A DNA stretch of 64,000 bases from Chryseobacterium sp. MFBS3-17 (GCF_020687745.1 NZ_JAJEWK010000010.1:248001-312000); one strand, 5' to 3'; shown: positions 53,068 to 62,113, counted from the stretch's first letter. The notes: a model not told the origin generated them from the letters alone. Program-made: numbers and translations.

Positions 53068-53075
53068 CAAAAATA
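53068..53075 (-). promoter_or_regulatory. Putative -7 element for the reductase-ferredoxin operon
   Basis: TATTTTTG on the minus strand, 35 bp before the ATG. Confidence 0.45.
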
Positions 53076-53238
53076 CGAAATAATTGCGTAGGTCTTTTCA
53101 TGAGCAGCCGCGTAATTTGGGCTGGGAGAACTGATAATTATCGTGTTTTCTGCACTGAAAGTACTCCTAAGACCCCGTTTCTGACCTTAAGGATGCTTGA
53201 ATTGGTCTCAGCAAAAAACTTCCTGCAGCTATCTGTCA

Positions 53239-53268
53239 TTGTGGTAAAGGCTAAAGCGTTTATCTTTG
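53239..53268 (+). promoter_or_regulatory. Promoter for the DUF3108 gene (TTG-N19-TATCTTTG)
   Basis: TTG at 53239 and TATCTTTG at 53261 are 19 bp apart, the usual spacing for Bacteroidota promoters, 27 bp before the chosen ATG. Confidence 0.6.
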
Positions 53269-53295
53269 TGGCAGAGAATTTGCAAAACTCAATCC

Positions 53296-54069
53296 ATGAG
53301 AAATATTATTTCACTTTTTCTGATATTTTTTTGTATGACCGTTTCGGGTCAAAGGCTGGACAAGATCAACTCCGGTGAGTCCCTCACCTACCGCATCCAT
53401 TACGGACTGCTTACTGCCGGCAATGCCAATCTCACTGCCGTTAAAACAACTTATAAAGGACAACCTCATCTATATGTCAAAGGTACGGGAAAAACTACAG
53501 GTGCCGTGCGGGCTTTTTTCCGGGTAGATGACTTGTATGAAAGTTTCATTAATTACGAAACCGGATTGCCCAGTTTTTATGTAAGAAACGTAAAAGAAGG
53601 TGGTTACAGCCAGCATCTGGAAACGGTATTTAACCATCAGAACAACACCCTGATTTTAACCGACAAGAAAACTCCGGCCAATGGCTCTAAAGTACTGAAA
53701 TCTGTGAAAGGCGTGCAGGATATGCTTTCTGCCTTTTATCATCTGCGCGCCATGGAGCAGTCTGAACTGAAAGTAGGAACCGTAAAGAATATGAATATCT
53801 GGATTGACGATGAGATGTTTCCTTTTCAGCTGCGCGTGGTGGGCGTGGAAACCATCAATACTAAATTCGGGCGCATAGAATGTCTGAAAATCATCCCGCT
53901 GGTACAAAGCGGAAGAGTGTTTAAAGCCAAGGAAGGCGTAACGCTGTGGGTAACCAATGACCAGAATCACGTGCCAGTATCGGTAAAAGCTGAACTGGCT
54001 GTAGGCTCTCTGAAGGCCGATCTGGACCAATACAAAAACGTCAGATATCCTCTGGCATTCAGAAAATAA
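53296..54069 (+). CDS. DUF3108 periplasmic protein
   Basis: A 257-residue exported protein. I chose the ATG at 53296 because it starts the signal peptide (MRNIISLFLIFFCMTVSGQ) and lies just after a good promoter. The DUF3108 pattern is seen in LTYRIHYGLLTAGNANL, GTGKTTGAVRAFFRVDD and, near the end, WVTNDQNHVPVSVKAEL. Probably a beta-sandwich in the envelope, function unknown. Followed by a bidirectional hairpin. Confidence 0.85.
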   Translation: MRNIISLFLIFFCMTVSGQRLDKINSGESLTYRIHYGLLTAGNANLTAVKTTYKGQPHLYVKGTGKTTGAVRAFFRVDDLYESFINYETGLPSFYVRNVKEGGYSQHLETVFNHQNNTLILTDKKTPANGSKVLKSVKGVQDMLSAFYHLRAMEQSELKVGTVKNMNIWIDDEMFPFQLRVVGVETINTKFGRIECLKIIPLVQSGRVFKAKEGVTLWVTNDQNHVPVSVKAELAVGSLKADLDQYKNVRYPLAFRK

Positions 54070-54071
54070 AA

Positions 54072-54104
54072 AACGGCGGCTTCAGAAGAAGCCGCCGTAT
54101 ACTT
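54072..54104. terminator. Bidirectional terminator between the DUF3108 gene and pheS
   Basis: ACGGCGGCTTC/GAAGCCGCCGT stem of 11 bp. Confidence 0.82.
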
Positions 54105-54105
54105 T

Positions 54106-55116
54106 CTAAACCATTCTGAACTGATCCAGCATCCGTTTATCATTCTCAAAAAACATCCGGATGTCGCCAATCTGGTACAGCAGCATCACAATGCGTTCTA
54201 TACCCATACCGAAGGCATACCCGGAATATTTGTCAGGGTCTATATTTACATTTTTCAGTACCGCCGGATCTACCATTCCGCAGCCCATAATTTCCAACCA
54301 GCCGGTTCCCTTGGTGATGCGGTAATCGGTTTCAGAATTCAGTCCCCAGTACACGTCTACCTCTGCGCTGGGCTCGGTAAACGGAAAATACGAAGGCCGC
54401 ATTCTGATTTTGGATTTCCCGAAAAGTTCTGTGGTAAAAAACTGAATCGTTTGTTTAAGATCTGCGAAACTTACATTTTCATCAATATACAATCCTTCTA
54501 TCTGGTGAAAAATACAGTGCGAACGGGACGAAATAGCCTCATTACGAAACACACGGCCCGGCGCCAGAATTCTGATGGGCGGCTCATTTTTCTCCATGTG
54601 GCGGATTTGTACGGTAGAAGTATGAGTCCGCAGCAGGACATCCGGGTTCTGCTCTATGAAAAAAGTATCCTGCATATCTCTGGCCGGGTGGTATTCTGGC
54701 ATATTGAGTGCCGAGAAATTATGCCAGTCATCCTCAATTTCCGGTCCTTCGGCTACCTCAAAACCAATGGAGCGAAAAATTTCATTGATTTTATTTTTGA
54801 CCAAAGTAATGGGATGCGTGGTACCGGCTTCCAGCGGAAATCCCGGTCTGCTCAGATCCTCTTTCGCCACAGTCCCTTCCGTTTCAGAAGCAGATTTCAG
54901 TGCTTCCAGTTTTTCTGCGACGGCCTGTTTCAAGGTATTGATACGCTGTCCGTATTCTTTTTTCTGTTCGTTTGGCACCTGCTTAAACTGATCAAAAAGA
55001 TCATTAAGAATTCCTTTTTTACCATTAAATTTCAGGCGAAACTGTTCGGTTTCATCCTTTCCCGTACCGTTAAAACTGCTGACTTCCTGCAGCAATTCCT
55101 CAATCTTATCGAACAT
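54106..55116 (-). CDS. pheS: Phenylalanine-tRNA ligase alpha subunit
   Basis: Catalytic alpha subunit of the heterotetrameric synthetase. It has 336 residues. An N-terminal coiled coil (about 1-90) binds tRNA. Class II motif 2 appears as FRNEAISSRSHCIFHQIEGL (about 190-209) and motif 3 as GYAFGMGIERIVML (about 302-315). pheT is not adjacent, common in Bacteroidota. Confidence 0.95.
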   Translation of the reverse strand: MFDKIEELLQEVSSFNGTGKDETEQFRLKFNGKKGILNDLFDQFKQVPNEQKKEYGQRINTLKQAVAEKLEALKSASETEGTVAKEDLSRPGFPLEAGTTHPITLVKNKINEIFRSIGFEVAEGPEIEDDWHNFSALNMPEYHPARDMQDTFFIEQNPDVLLRTHTSTVQIRHMEKNEPPIRILAPGRVFRNEAISSRSHCIFHQIEGLYIDENVSFADLKQTIQFFTTELFGKSKIRMRPSYFPFTEPSAEVDVYWGLNSETDYRITKGTGWLEIMGCGMVDPAVLKNVNIDPDKYSGYAFGMGIERIVMLLYQIGDIRMFFENDKRMLDQFRMV

Positions 55117-55136
55117 GAGCTATTATTTGTGAAGTG

Positions 55137-55144
55137 CAAATTTA
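55137..55144 (-). promoter_or_regulatory. Putative -7 element for pheS
   Basis: TAAATTTG on the minus strand, 20 bp before the ATG. Confidence 0.45.
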
Positions 55145-55162
55145 CAACATTCACCACAAACA

Positions 55163-55197
55163 AAAAAGGACAGGTTTATTGCATGCACCTGTCCTGA
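55163..55197 (-). terminator. Terminator of the second YceI gene
   Basis: AGGACAGGT/ACCTGTCCT stem with T6 on the minus strand. Confidence 0.85.
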
Positions 55198-55217
55198 TAT
55201 TTGAAAGAAACAAAATC

Positions 55218-55886
55218 CTACTTCTGCTCCATGGCTTTAATGTACACCTGAACATTGACCTCTTCTTTTATAAGGCCGTTCTGTACCGGCAGTTGAAATT
55301 TCACGCCGAAATCTTCGCGGTTGATGTCTTTCGGTTCTGTAGCAATGCTCACTTCACCATTATTTACGGATACATTGGCATTAAACTGCACCGGTTTGGT
55401 AATGCCTTTTATGGTAAGATTGCCATCCAGTACGGTATTGTAATCGCCGGCTGTAGCCTGGGTCACTTTGGTAATCTCGTAAGACGCTGCTGGGAAACGT
55501 TCGGTTTCAAAAAAGTCTCCGGACTTCAGATGGCCTTCCAGCTTAGCTTTATTTTCTGCATCATCCTTCAAATCCACCACTTCCAGCGTCGTCATATCAA
55601 TTACAAATTTACCACTCTCCAGAGCTCCGTCTTTCACGGTGACATCTCCCCCTTCAAATTTAAGGGTTCCGAAATGGCTGGTATTATCTGTTTTAAAGAC
55701 TTTAAAGCCTTTCCATTCCGTTTTACTGTTCAGGGTATCCAGCACAAACACGCTGCCGTGCCGGGTAGTGGTGACCTGGTCTGCTTCACTGGTTACAGGT
55801 TTGTCTTTGCCACAGGAAACTGCAGCAACCGCCAGCATAAGGGATGCCGCAAAAGGAATCAATAGCTTTCTTTTCATCGGGTTCAT
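55218..55886 (-). CDS. YceI-family lipoprotein
   Basis: A 222-residue protein with a lipobox (AVSC, Cys near 25), so membrane-anchored unlike the YceI protein at 39372. After a linker, the lipocalin-like domain begins near 50 (SKTEWKGFKVF) and has KSGDFFETERFPAASYEIT and GNLTIKGITKPVQF. The product likely binds a lipophilic ligand at the envelope. Two in-frame ATG codons (55886 and 55877) are possible starts. Confidence 0.9.
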   Translation of the reverse strand: MNPMKRKLLIPFAASLMLAVAAVSCGKDKPVTSEADQVTTTRHGSVFVLDTLNSKTEWKGFKVFKTDNTSHFGTLKFEGGDVTVKDGALESGKFVIDMTTLEVVDLKDDAENKAKLEGHLKSGDFFETERFPAASYEITKVTQATAGDYNTVLDGNLTIKGITKPVQFNANVSVNNGEVSIATEPKDINREDFGVKFQLPVQNGLIKEEVNVQVYIKAMEQK

Positions 55887-56045
55887 TTTTTATATTTGAA
55901 AAGCGAAACTAAGAAATATAATTCAGAATTTCTTTAATAATTTCCCGAAAATTTTACATCCCGGCAGCACAGCACCGGGGACTTTCACCAAGTTTGCGCC
56001 GGGTATTTCGTGTACATTTCATATCGCATGTATCCCGAAAAAAGC

Positions 56046-56053
56046 TATTTTTG
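56046..56053 (+). promoter_or_regulatory. Putative -7 element for the orphan ABC ATPase
   Basis: TATTTTTG, 5 bp before the ATG; suggests leaderless mRNA. Confidence 0.45.
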
Positions 56054-56058
56054 CATCA

Positions 56059-57015
56059 ATGCTTCTGGAAATACACAATCTGCATTTTTCATACTCCGCA
56101 GAAAAGAAACTTTTCAATAACCTCCACCTTGCCGTAGAGGAAGGAAAAATCATTGCTCTGGCTGGCGAGAGCGGCTGCGGCAAATCTACATTGCTGAGCC
56201 TGATTTACGGATTACTTGACTGGCAGGAGGGCGAGATTATTTTTGAGGGCAGAAAACTCCTCGGTCCCAAAGGCAATATTGTCCCGGGTGAGCACGAAAT
56301 GAAATTTGTAGCCCAGAATTATGACCTGATGCCTTACTCCACGGTGTATGACAATGTAGGGAAATTCCTCTCCAACATTAACCTGCAGAAAAAACGTGAA
56401 CAGGTAGAAGAACTCCTGCGGGTAGTGGGCATGGAAGAGTTTGCGGGCGTGAAACCCCAGTTTCTGAGTGGCGGGCAGCAGCAGCGGGTGGCCATTGCCC
56501 GGTCACTTTCGGTACTGCCGAAACTGCTTTTGCTGGATGAACCTTTCAGCAATCTCGATTTTCCCCGGAAAATAGAACTCCGCGAGAAACTCTTTAATTA
56601 TGTCAAAGAAAAAAAAATCAGTCTGATTATATCTACCCACGAAATTCAGGAAGTAATGCCGTGGCTGGACCGGATTATTGTACTGAAAGAAGGACGCCTG
56701 ATCCAGAACGACAGTCCGCAGGAAACCTACCACCATCCTTATAATGATTATGTAGCGCGGCTTTTCGGGGAGGTCAATGTGATTTCTGACGAACAAAAAA
56801 ACAAACTTAATCTTCATAAAAGCCTCTGGTATCCGCATGAAATCATTGTGGATCATACGGGAACAGATGCGGTGATTACAGAAAGCCGATTTGCCGGAAG
56901 TCATTACTGGAACCGAATGCTTATAATGGATATTCCATTTGTCGTGTACAGCAAAACAGCCCTCTCCGGCACACAAAAAATCAGGTTTGTACAACCTGAT
57001 TCCCCAATTATTTAA
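56059..57015 (+). CDS. ABC transporter ATP-binding protein with TOBE-like tail, no permease nearby
   Basis: A 318-residue ATPase. Walker A GESGCGKS (about 34-41), Q-loop QNYDLMPYS, signature LSGGQQQRVA (about 136-145), Walker B LLLLDEPFSNLD, and switch His in STHE. Residues 235-318 form a C-terminal extension that begins GEVNVISDEQ and has the Trp-Tyr-Pro-His (LWYPHEI) step of importer regulatory (TOBE-like) domains. The subfamily resembles amino-acid or spermidine importers, but no membrane partner or binding protein is in the neighbourhood. Confidence 0.85.
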   Translation: MLLEIHNLHFSYSAEKKLFNNLHLAVEEGKIIALAGESGCGKSTLLSLIYGLLDWQEGEIIFEGRKLLGPKGNIVPGEHEMKFVAQNYDLMPYSTVYDNVGKFLSNINLQKKREQVEELLRVVGMEEFAGVKPQFLSGGQQQRVAIARSLSVLPKLLLLDEPFSNLDFPRKIELREKLFNYVKEKKISLIISTHEIQEVMPWLDRIIVLKEGRLIQNDSPQETYHHPYNDYVARLFGEVNVISDEQKNKLNLHKSLWYPHEIIVDHTGTDAVITESRFAGSHYWNRMLIMDIPFVVYSKTALSGTQKIRFVQPDSPII

Positions 57016-57031
57016 TTCTTACCGCCAATTT

Positions 57032-58390
57032 TTATAAACTGGCAAGGTAGGCATTCCAGCCTGCAATTTTGTAGTTCAGCGCCGCCGTTTCCGGATTGTC
57101 TGCTTTATAAATTCCACGTCCCACAATCATGAAGTCTGTTTTTATTTTACTAAAAACATGCTCTGGGGTGTTGTATTGTTGTCCTTTTCCGTCTCCGGCA
57201 TCTGCCAGATTCACGCCCGGTGTAAAAAGCAAAAGTTCTTCCGGCACTTCGTGCTGAGAAACTCCACCGATGACATTGGGATGAGAAACCGCCACTTTCA
57301 GTGCTTCTTCCTGGTAATTTTTATCGGTCAGTGTACCTTTGGAAGACATACTTACAATGGCGACTACCCCTACATTCCGGAAACAATCCAGAGAATCATA
57401 ACCGCCAATAACGTGCGAAGTTACGAAGTCTGCCCAGTTCGAAATCTTGTAGCTGCCATAGGTAAACTGCAGTTCCTGGGTATTTCCGATGTCTGCAAAC
57501 TTCCGGTCTTCCATGAGCAGGAAGTTGTGTTTTGCAGCCAGATCTTTGAGCGGAAGAATGGTAGCATCCGGGTCAAAGTCGGTCAGAATATCGATATGCG
57601 TTTTCAGTGCCACAATGTGCGGACCTACCTCATCTGCCAGCTTCAGCAGTTCGGCGGTGGTCATCACATCTGCAGATGCAATGAGGTTTGAATTTTTCTC
57701 AATGGCAATTTCCAGAAGTCTGGTTTTCACAGAGTGATCAGAGCATTCCAGTTTCTGCTCATAAGATAGTCTTTTTTCTTCTTTAAACTGAACCACATTT
57801 CCGTTCAGAAAATCCTGAATCCGCTTTACTTCCTCATCATCCAGATAGCCCTCTTCCTTCAATATTACACAAACTTCAGAAATGGTAAACAGTGTATGCA
57901 CGCGGTACCCTTTGTTTTCCAGCATTTCCCTGCCGCCCTGCTGCCTGTCCAGCACCACCACGATGTCAGAAACGGTAATTCCTTCATTTTCCACTTCGGG
58001 AATGGTTTCCAGCAGGGATTTTCCACTGGTAATCACATCCTCTACCAGCAGGCAGTTCTGGCCTTTGGTAAAGATTCCCTCAATCATTTTTTTGGTACCG
58101 TACTCTTTGGCTTCTTTTCTTTTGATGATAAGAGGCAGATAACTTTCCAGTGACATGGCAGTAGCCATGGGCAGCGCCGCATAAGGCACCCCGCAGATCA
58201 GATCAAAATTATCCAGCGGAAGCATTTCCAGCAAATAATTGGCGAGATGCTTTAAAATTTTAGGGTCTGATGCCAGAGGCCGTAAGTCCACATAAAAGGG
58301 ACTTTCAATACCACTTTTCAGGGTGAATTTACCAAATTTAATGATGCCGAGTTCATAGCACTCCAGAAAAAACGCTCTCTTACTTTCCAT
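57032..58390 (-). CDS. Bifunctional UMP synthase (orotate phosphoribosyltransferase + OMP decarboxylase)
   Basis: A 452-residue fusion for the last two steps of UMP synthesis. Residues 1-200 are orotate phosphoribosyltransferase with PRPP loop LLVEDVITSGKS (114-125). Residues 215-452 are OMP decarboxylase with LKTHIDIL (262-269) and catalytic DRKFADIGN (295-303; D295, K297, D300). The OPRT-ODC order and the motifs NLIASADV, LKTHID and DRKFADIGNT correspond to the eukaryotic UMPS enzyme rather than the usual bacterial PyrF. Its transcript seems to begin at TAACTTTG 18 bp upstream. Confidence 0.93.
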   Translation of the reverse strand: MESKRAFFLECYELGIIKFGKFTLKSGIESPFYVDLRPLASDPKILKHLANYLLEMLPLDNFDLICGVPYAALPMATAMSLESYLPLIIKRKEAKEYGTKKMIEGIFTKGQNCLLVEDVITSGKSLLETIPEVENEGITVSDIVVVLDRQQGGREMLENKGYRVHTLFTISEVCVILKEEGYLDDEEVKRIQDFLNGNVVQFKEEKRLSYEQKLECSDHSVKTRLLEIAIEKNSNLIASADVMTTAELLKLADEVGPHIVALKTHIDILTDFDPDATILPLKDLAAKHNFLLMEDRKFADIGNTQELQFTYGSYKISNWADFVTSHVIGGYDSLDCFRNVGVVAIVSMSSKGTLTDKNYQEEALKVAVSHPNVIGGVSQHEVPEELLLFTPGVNLADAGDGKGQQYNTPEHVFSKIKTDFMIVGRGIYKADNPETAALNYKIAGWNAYLASL

Positions 58391-58407
58391 TTACTTTTTA
58401 CTTTGCA

Positions 58408-58415
58408 CAAAGTTA
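58408..58415 (-). promoter_or_regulatory. Putative -7 element for UMP synthase
   Basis: TAACTTTG on the minus strand, 17 bp before the ATG. Confidence 0.48.
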
Positions 58416-58433
58416 CATTTTTAAGCGTAATTC

Positions 58434-59327
58434 TTACCAATACGAATATTCAAAAGTATAAACGGTGGTCTTTTTTCCGGTGGTTTTTTCTATTTTCTCA
58501 TATAATCCGTTTTCCTGATACCGGAATGTCCAGCGAGTGGTCTTGTGGTTTCGCATATCCTGAAACTCGCGGGATTCCAGTGTACCATTCACGTATTTAA
58601 AGACCGTAGTATAATGGAGCTTTCCGTTTACAAAAGTGTGATGTTCTATCCTTTTGCGGTCTTTATTATAGCCAAAAACGTCTTCGAAACCTTTTCTTGT
58701 CCTGCGGATGAGCAATCCATCCTGATATTCATTTTCTACACCTGCCGAGGGCATTGACAGGTAATAACCGCTCTCCCGCTTTTCTCTTTCGGTTTGTACA
58801 GAATCCACTTTGGAAGACTTGTTTTTTATTCTGGAAGACACCAGGCGGGGACGTTCTTTACGCAGTCTGATGATTTGTTTATGCTGTAACATGGCCGAGC
58901 TGTCTTTAATGTGCTTCACCTGTTTCAGATAAGAATTCCGGCCATAATCATCCGGATGCGGCGCTGGATTGGCATTGATAAAGTCTTTTACCGAATAATC
59001 GGTACTGATATTCCGGTTCACCATAAATCCGCTGCCGGAAGTAGCCAGGAAAACTGTCACGGTATCTCCTTTTCGGATAAAATATCGTGCTTCAAATTCA
59101 TTCGGCTTATGCACTGCGGCCTGGTAATAAAAAGAAGTGACACCTTCTGGGGTGCACTGCCTCCGGCCACTTTCCCTACCGTCCTGCAGCAGCCGGACTT
59201 CCTTCAGTCCCGGAGTATCACGGCAAGAGGCCATCAGCGAAAACAAATGAGATCCTTGCTGAGCCATACCCGGCGCCCAAGAAAGCATCATTAAAAAGCA
59301 TAAAAAATAATCCCGTACAATTTTCAT
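58434..59327 (-). CDS. Secreted protein of unknown function, paralog A
   Basis: A 297-residue exported protein. I chose the ATG at 59327 because it opens a signal peptide (MKIVRDYFLCFLMM, cleavage near APGMAQ); the longer frame reads through the previous gene's end. No known domain is recognised. The second half has Tyr/Gly turn patterns (NEYQDGLLIRR, FGYNKDRKRIEHHTF, NGKLHYTTVFKYVNGTLESREFQD) like YwqK/MORN-type repeats, and ends FEYSYW. Clear homolog of the next gene, which lies 31 bp upstream in the same orientation. Confidence 0.68.
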   Translation of the reverse strand: MKIVRDYFLCFLMMLSWAPGMAQQGSHLFSLMASCRDTPGLKEVRLLQDGRESGRRQCTPEGVTSFYYQAAVHKPNEFEARYFIRKGDTVTVFLATSGSGFMVNRNISTDYSVKDFINANPAPHPDDYGRNSYLKQVKHIKDSSAMLQHKQIIRLRKERPRLVSSRIKNKSSKVDSVQTEREKRESGYYLSMPSAGVENEYQDGLLIRRTRKGFEDVFGYNKDRKRIEHHTFVNGKLHYTTVFKYVNGTLESREFQDMRNHKTTRWTFRYQENGLYEKIEKTTGKKTTVYTFEYSYW

Positions 59328-59358
59328 AAGTTGCGTTTTAAAAATTTGAATCACTTCA

Positions 59359-60288
59359 TCACCACCAGGCATAATCAAATTGCAGCACCGTTTTCTTTCT
59401 GCCTTCCGTTTTTTCAATTCTCTGGAATCTTCCGTCTGGATGATATGTGAAATTCCAGCTGACTCTTTTTTTGTTCTGCACATTCTGAAACTCGCGGTAT
59501 GCCGGCAGACCGTTTTCATACCTGATGCTTGTAGCATAATGAAGTTTGTCGCCGGAATAGGAATTCAGTTCAATCAGTTTTCCGTCGCCGTTATAACCAT
59601 ATAAATTATCGTAACTGCCGTTTTCAAAACGAATCAGTTTATCATCTTTGTATTCCCTGTTAAATCCAGCGCTGGAACCATCAGTGCGGGTCAGCCCGGT
59701 CTTCCGGGGACTGCTTCCTTCCGCTGTTCCAAAACCCCACAAGGATCCATCTTTAAACTGGTAGGACTGCACTGTTCCGCCGGGCTTTTTAAGATCAGAC
59801 TGGATTAAAGCAGGAGTAAGTGCAAGGGTTTTCCGAACATCTTTATGGTTGATGAGCGATGAACTGTCCCGCAGGTGACGAACCTTTTTCAGCATGGCAT
59901 TGCGGCTCAATTCTGAATGCGGAACCTGCGAGTAATAATTGTGATAATATTTTACCATATTCGGAGTTTCCACAACGCGAACCACTAAAAATCCGGCGCG
60001 GGATGATGCGGAAATATGCCGTACCGTATCACCCGACGGGGCAGTGTAAGCGGCCTGGAAATCTTCACCGTCGTTAATTTTATCATGATAGTAAAAGCGC
60101 AGGCTGCCATCTTTATCGCACTGCCAGAGTCCGTGCAGCACACCATCTTTTAATATTTTCACTTCCCGGATTTCTCCACTGCATCTGGGGACAACAGACC
60201 AATGGTGAAGCGATTTCTGGGCAAACACACCCGCATGGATTGTCAGAAATACGGCCATCCCACATCTGAAAAAAATATTTTTATTCAT
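59359..60288 (-). CDS. Secreted protein of unknown function, paralog B
   Basis: A 309-residue exported protein with a signal peptide (cut near VFAQ). It shares with paralog A an N-terminal EVKILKDG-WQC-type block, a KKVRHLRDSSSLINHK helix, the C-terminal NREYKDDKLIRFENGSYDNLYGYNGDGK repeat (pieces), REFQNVQNKKRVSW and a final FDYAWW. Two genes in tandem with one signal peptide each suggest duplication. Function unknown; the repeats may form a small beta-meander. Confidence 0.7.
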   Translation of the reverse strand: MNKNIFFRCGMAVFLTIHAGVFAQKSLHHWSVVPRCSGEIREVKILKDGVLHGLWQCDKDGSLRFYYHDKINDGEDFQAAYTAPSGDTVRHISASSRAGFLVVRVVETPNMVKYYHNYYSQVPHSELSRNAMLKKVRHLRDSSSLINHKDVRKTLALTPALIQSDLKKPGGTVQSYQFKDGSLWGFGTAEGSSPRKTGLTRTDGSSAGFNREYKDDKLIRFENGSYDNLYGYNGDGKLIELNSYSGDKLHYATSIRYENGLPAYREFQNVQNKKRVSWNFTYHPDGRFQRIEKTEGRKKTVLQFDYAWW

Positions 60289-60421
60289 CCTAAATTATAA
60301 AATAAATAATATCATTCTGATCACCGATTTTGGGGAGAAGAAGCGTTTTCATAAAAATGCTTACTCAGGAACAACCGGCGAAGAAACATAATAGCTGTTT
60401 CATCAAAGTTAACCTTTTCAT

Positions 60422-60429
60422 TATCTTTG
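60422..60429 (+). promoter_or_regulatory. Putative -7 element for the serine hydrolase
   Basis: TATCTTTG, 15 bp before the ATG chosen as start. Confidence 0.45.
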
Positions 60430-60444
60430 AGAAAATTTTTTTAT

Positions 60445-61998
60445 ATGAAACATAAGTTTTCCTTCTTGCTGATTCTTTTCTCGGTGTTTACTTTTGCCCA
60501 GATTGACGAAAAGAAACTGGATAATTTGATTCTGAACACCCTCAAGACCTTTGATGTTCCAGGCATGTCCGTTGGAATTCTGAAAGATGGCAAAACGGTG
60601 TATTCAAAAGGATTTGGCACCGCATCGCTCACCACAAAGCGTGGTATGGACAGTGAAACGCTGGTAGGCATCGCATCCAATTCCAAAGGGTTTACCGCGG
60701 TGGCACTGGCGATTCTGGCAGATGAAGGCAAACTGAACTGGGACGATAAGGTTACAAAATTCATCCCCGAATTCAAAATGTATGATGCCTATGCCTCCCA
60801 GGAAGTGACAGTGAAGGATCTCATTACCCACCGCGCAGGTCTGGGTCTGGGGCAGGGCGATCTGATGTTCTTTCCCGAAGGCGGCACCCTCACCATTCAG
60901 GATATCGTACATCATGTGCGCTATCTGAAACCAGAAAACAGTTTCAGGAACACCATGGATTATAACAATATCATGTTCATTGTGGCCGGTGAAGTCATCA
61001 CCCGTATTTCCGGACTGAGCTGGGCAGAATTCATTGAACAGAAAATCATGAAACCCGTAGGGATGACCCGCAGTTTTGGCAGCTACAACCGTGCAAAAGC
61101 AGCGGGCGTTACCAATATAATAGATGCCCACGCACCGGCAGAAGGGAAAATTGTACAAATTCCTCATGACTGGAATGAAACTGCCAATGCAGCCGGCGGC
61201 ATCATCTCCAACATTAGCGATATGCTGATCTGGGCAGACTGTCTCATGAACGGTTTCACTACCAAAGACGGCAAAAAACTAGTCTCCGATAAGCAAATTC
61301 AGCAGCTGTGGCAAATTCAGCAGCCGGCGCCGGTGGCCCTGAAAAATCCGTTTGACACTCAGCATTACGGGTATGGACTCGGATGGTTCATCAGTGATGT
61401 GAAGGGACATAAACAAGTGCAGCATTCCGGTGGATTACTGGGAACCGTGACGCTGTTTACGCTGATTCCGGATCTGAAACTGGGCATTGTGGTGCTCACC
61501 AATCAGCAGAGCGGGGCAGCGTTCAGCACCATTACCAATACGGTAAAAGATGCCTATCTGGGCATTGCTGACCGCAACTGGCTGAAAACCTACAGCGAAC
61601 GGATGGCCAAACTGCATTCAGATTATGACCAGGAAAAGAAAGATGTCTATGAAAAAGCTGCGAACTTTGCCAAAAATAAAGCGATGCATCCGCGCGCGGA
61701 GCAGTTCACCGGGATTTACAAAGATGCCTGGTTTGGGGAAGTGGAAATCTCTGAACAGGGAAAAAACTACCGCATATTCTGCAAAACATCACCCAGACTT
61801 CGGGGGACCCTCATTCCCTATTCGCACAACACTTTCATTGCCAAATGGGATGACCGCAGCTATGATGCTGATGCGTTTGTTGTTTTCCAATATGATGAAA
61901 CGGGACAAGCCACTTCGGCTACTATGAAACCCATTTCCGGCATCACCGACTTCAGCTTTGACTTTGATGATCTGGATCTGAGAAAAACGAAGCCATAA
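60445..61998 (+). CDS. Serine hydrolase of the class C beta-lactamase fold
   Basis: A 517-residue exported enzyme from the ATG at 60445, which begins a signal peptide (cleavage near FTFAQ); a TTG six codons earlier is less likely because it overlaps the promoter. Active-site SNSK at 78-81 (SxxK), the YxN-type MDYNNIMF near 172-179, and the HSGG motif near 330 are visible. A C-terminal DUF3471-like lipocalin domain begins near 420. The family includes esterases and D-amino-acid peptidases; beta-lactam hydrolysis cannot be assumed. Confidence 0.9.
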   Translation: MKHKFSFLLILFSVFTFAQIDEKKLDNLILNTLKTFDVPGMSVGILKDGKTVYSKGFGTASLTTKRGMDSETLVGIASNSKGFTAVALAILADEGKLNWDDKVTKFIPEFKMYDAYASQEVTVKDLITHRAGLGLGQGDLMFFPEGGTLTIQDIVHHVRYLKPENSFRNTMDYNNIMFIVAGEVITRISGLSWAEFIEQKIMKPVGMTRSFGSYNRAKAAGVTNIIDAHAPAEGKIVQIPHDWNETANAAGGIISNISDMLIWADCLMNGFTTKDGKKLVSDKQIQQLWQIQQPAPVALKNPFDTQHYGYGLGWFISDVKGHKQVQHSGGLLGTVTLFTLIPDLKLGIVVLTNQQSGAAFSTITNTVKDAYLGIADRNWLKTYSERMAKLHSDYDQEKKDVYEKAANFAKNKAMHPRAEQFTGIYKDAWFGEVEISEQGKNYRIFCKTSPRLRGTLIPYSHNTFIAKWDDRSYDADAFVVFQYDETGQATSATMKPISGITDFSFDFDDLDLRKTKP

Positions 61999-62113
61999 AA
62001 AATCACGCTGCAGTGCTTCCCCAATCAAAAACAGGCTTCCATTAAACCAAATTCAGTTCAGCATTTCTGTTTAAAAGCCATACCATTCATTCTTCTACTA
62101 AAAAACAAATACG

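Noticed and set aside
53266-53295. Upstream extension of the DUF3108 protein
   Set aside because: It overlaps the TATCTTTG promoter element and would bury the signal peptide.
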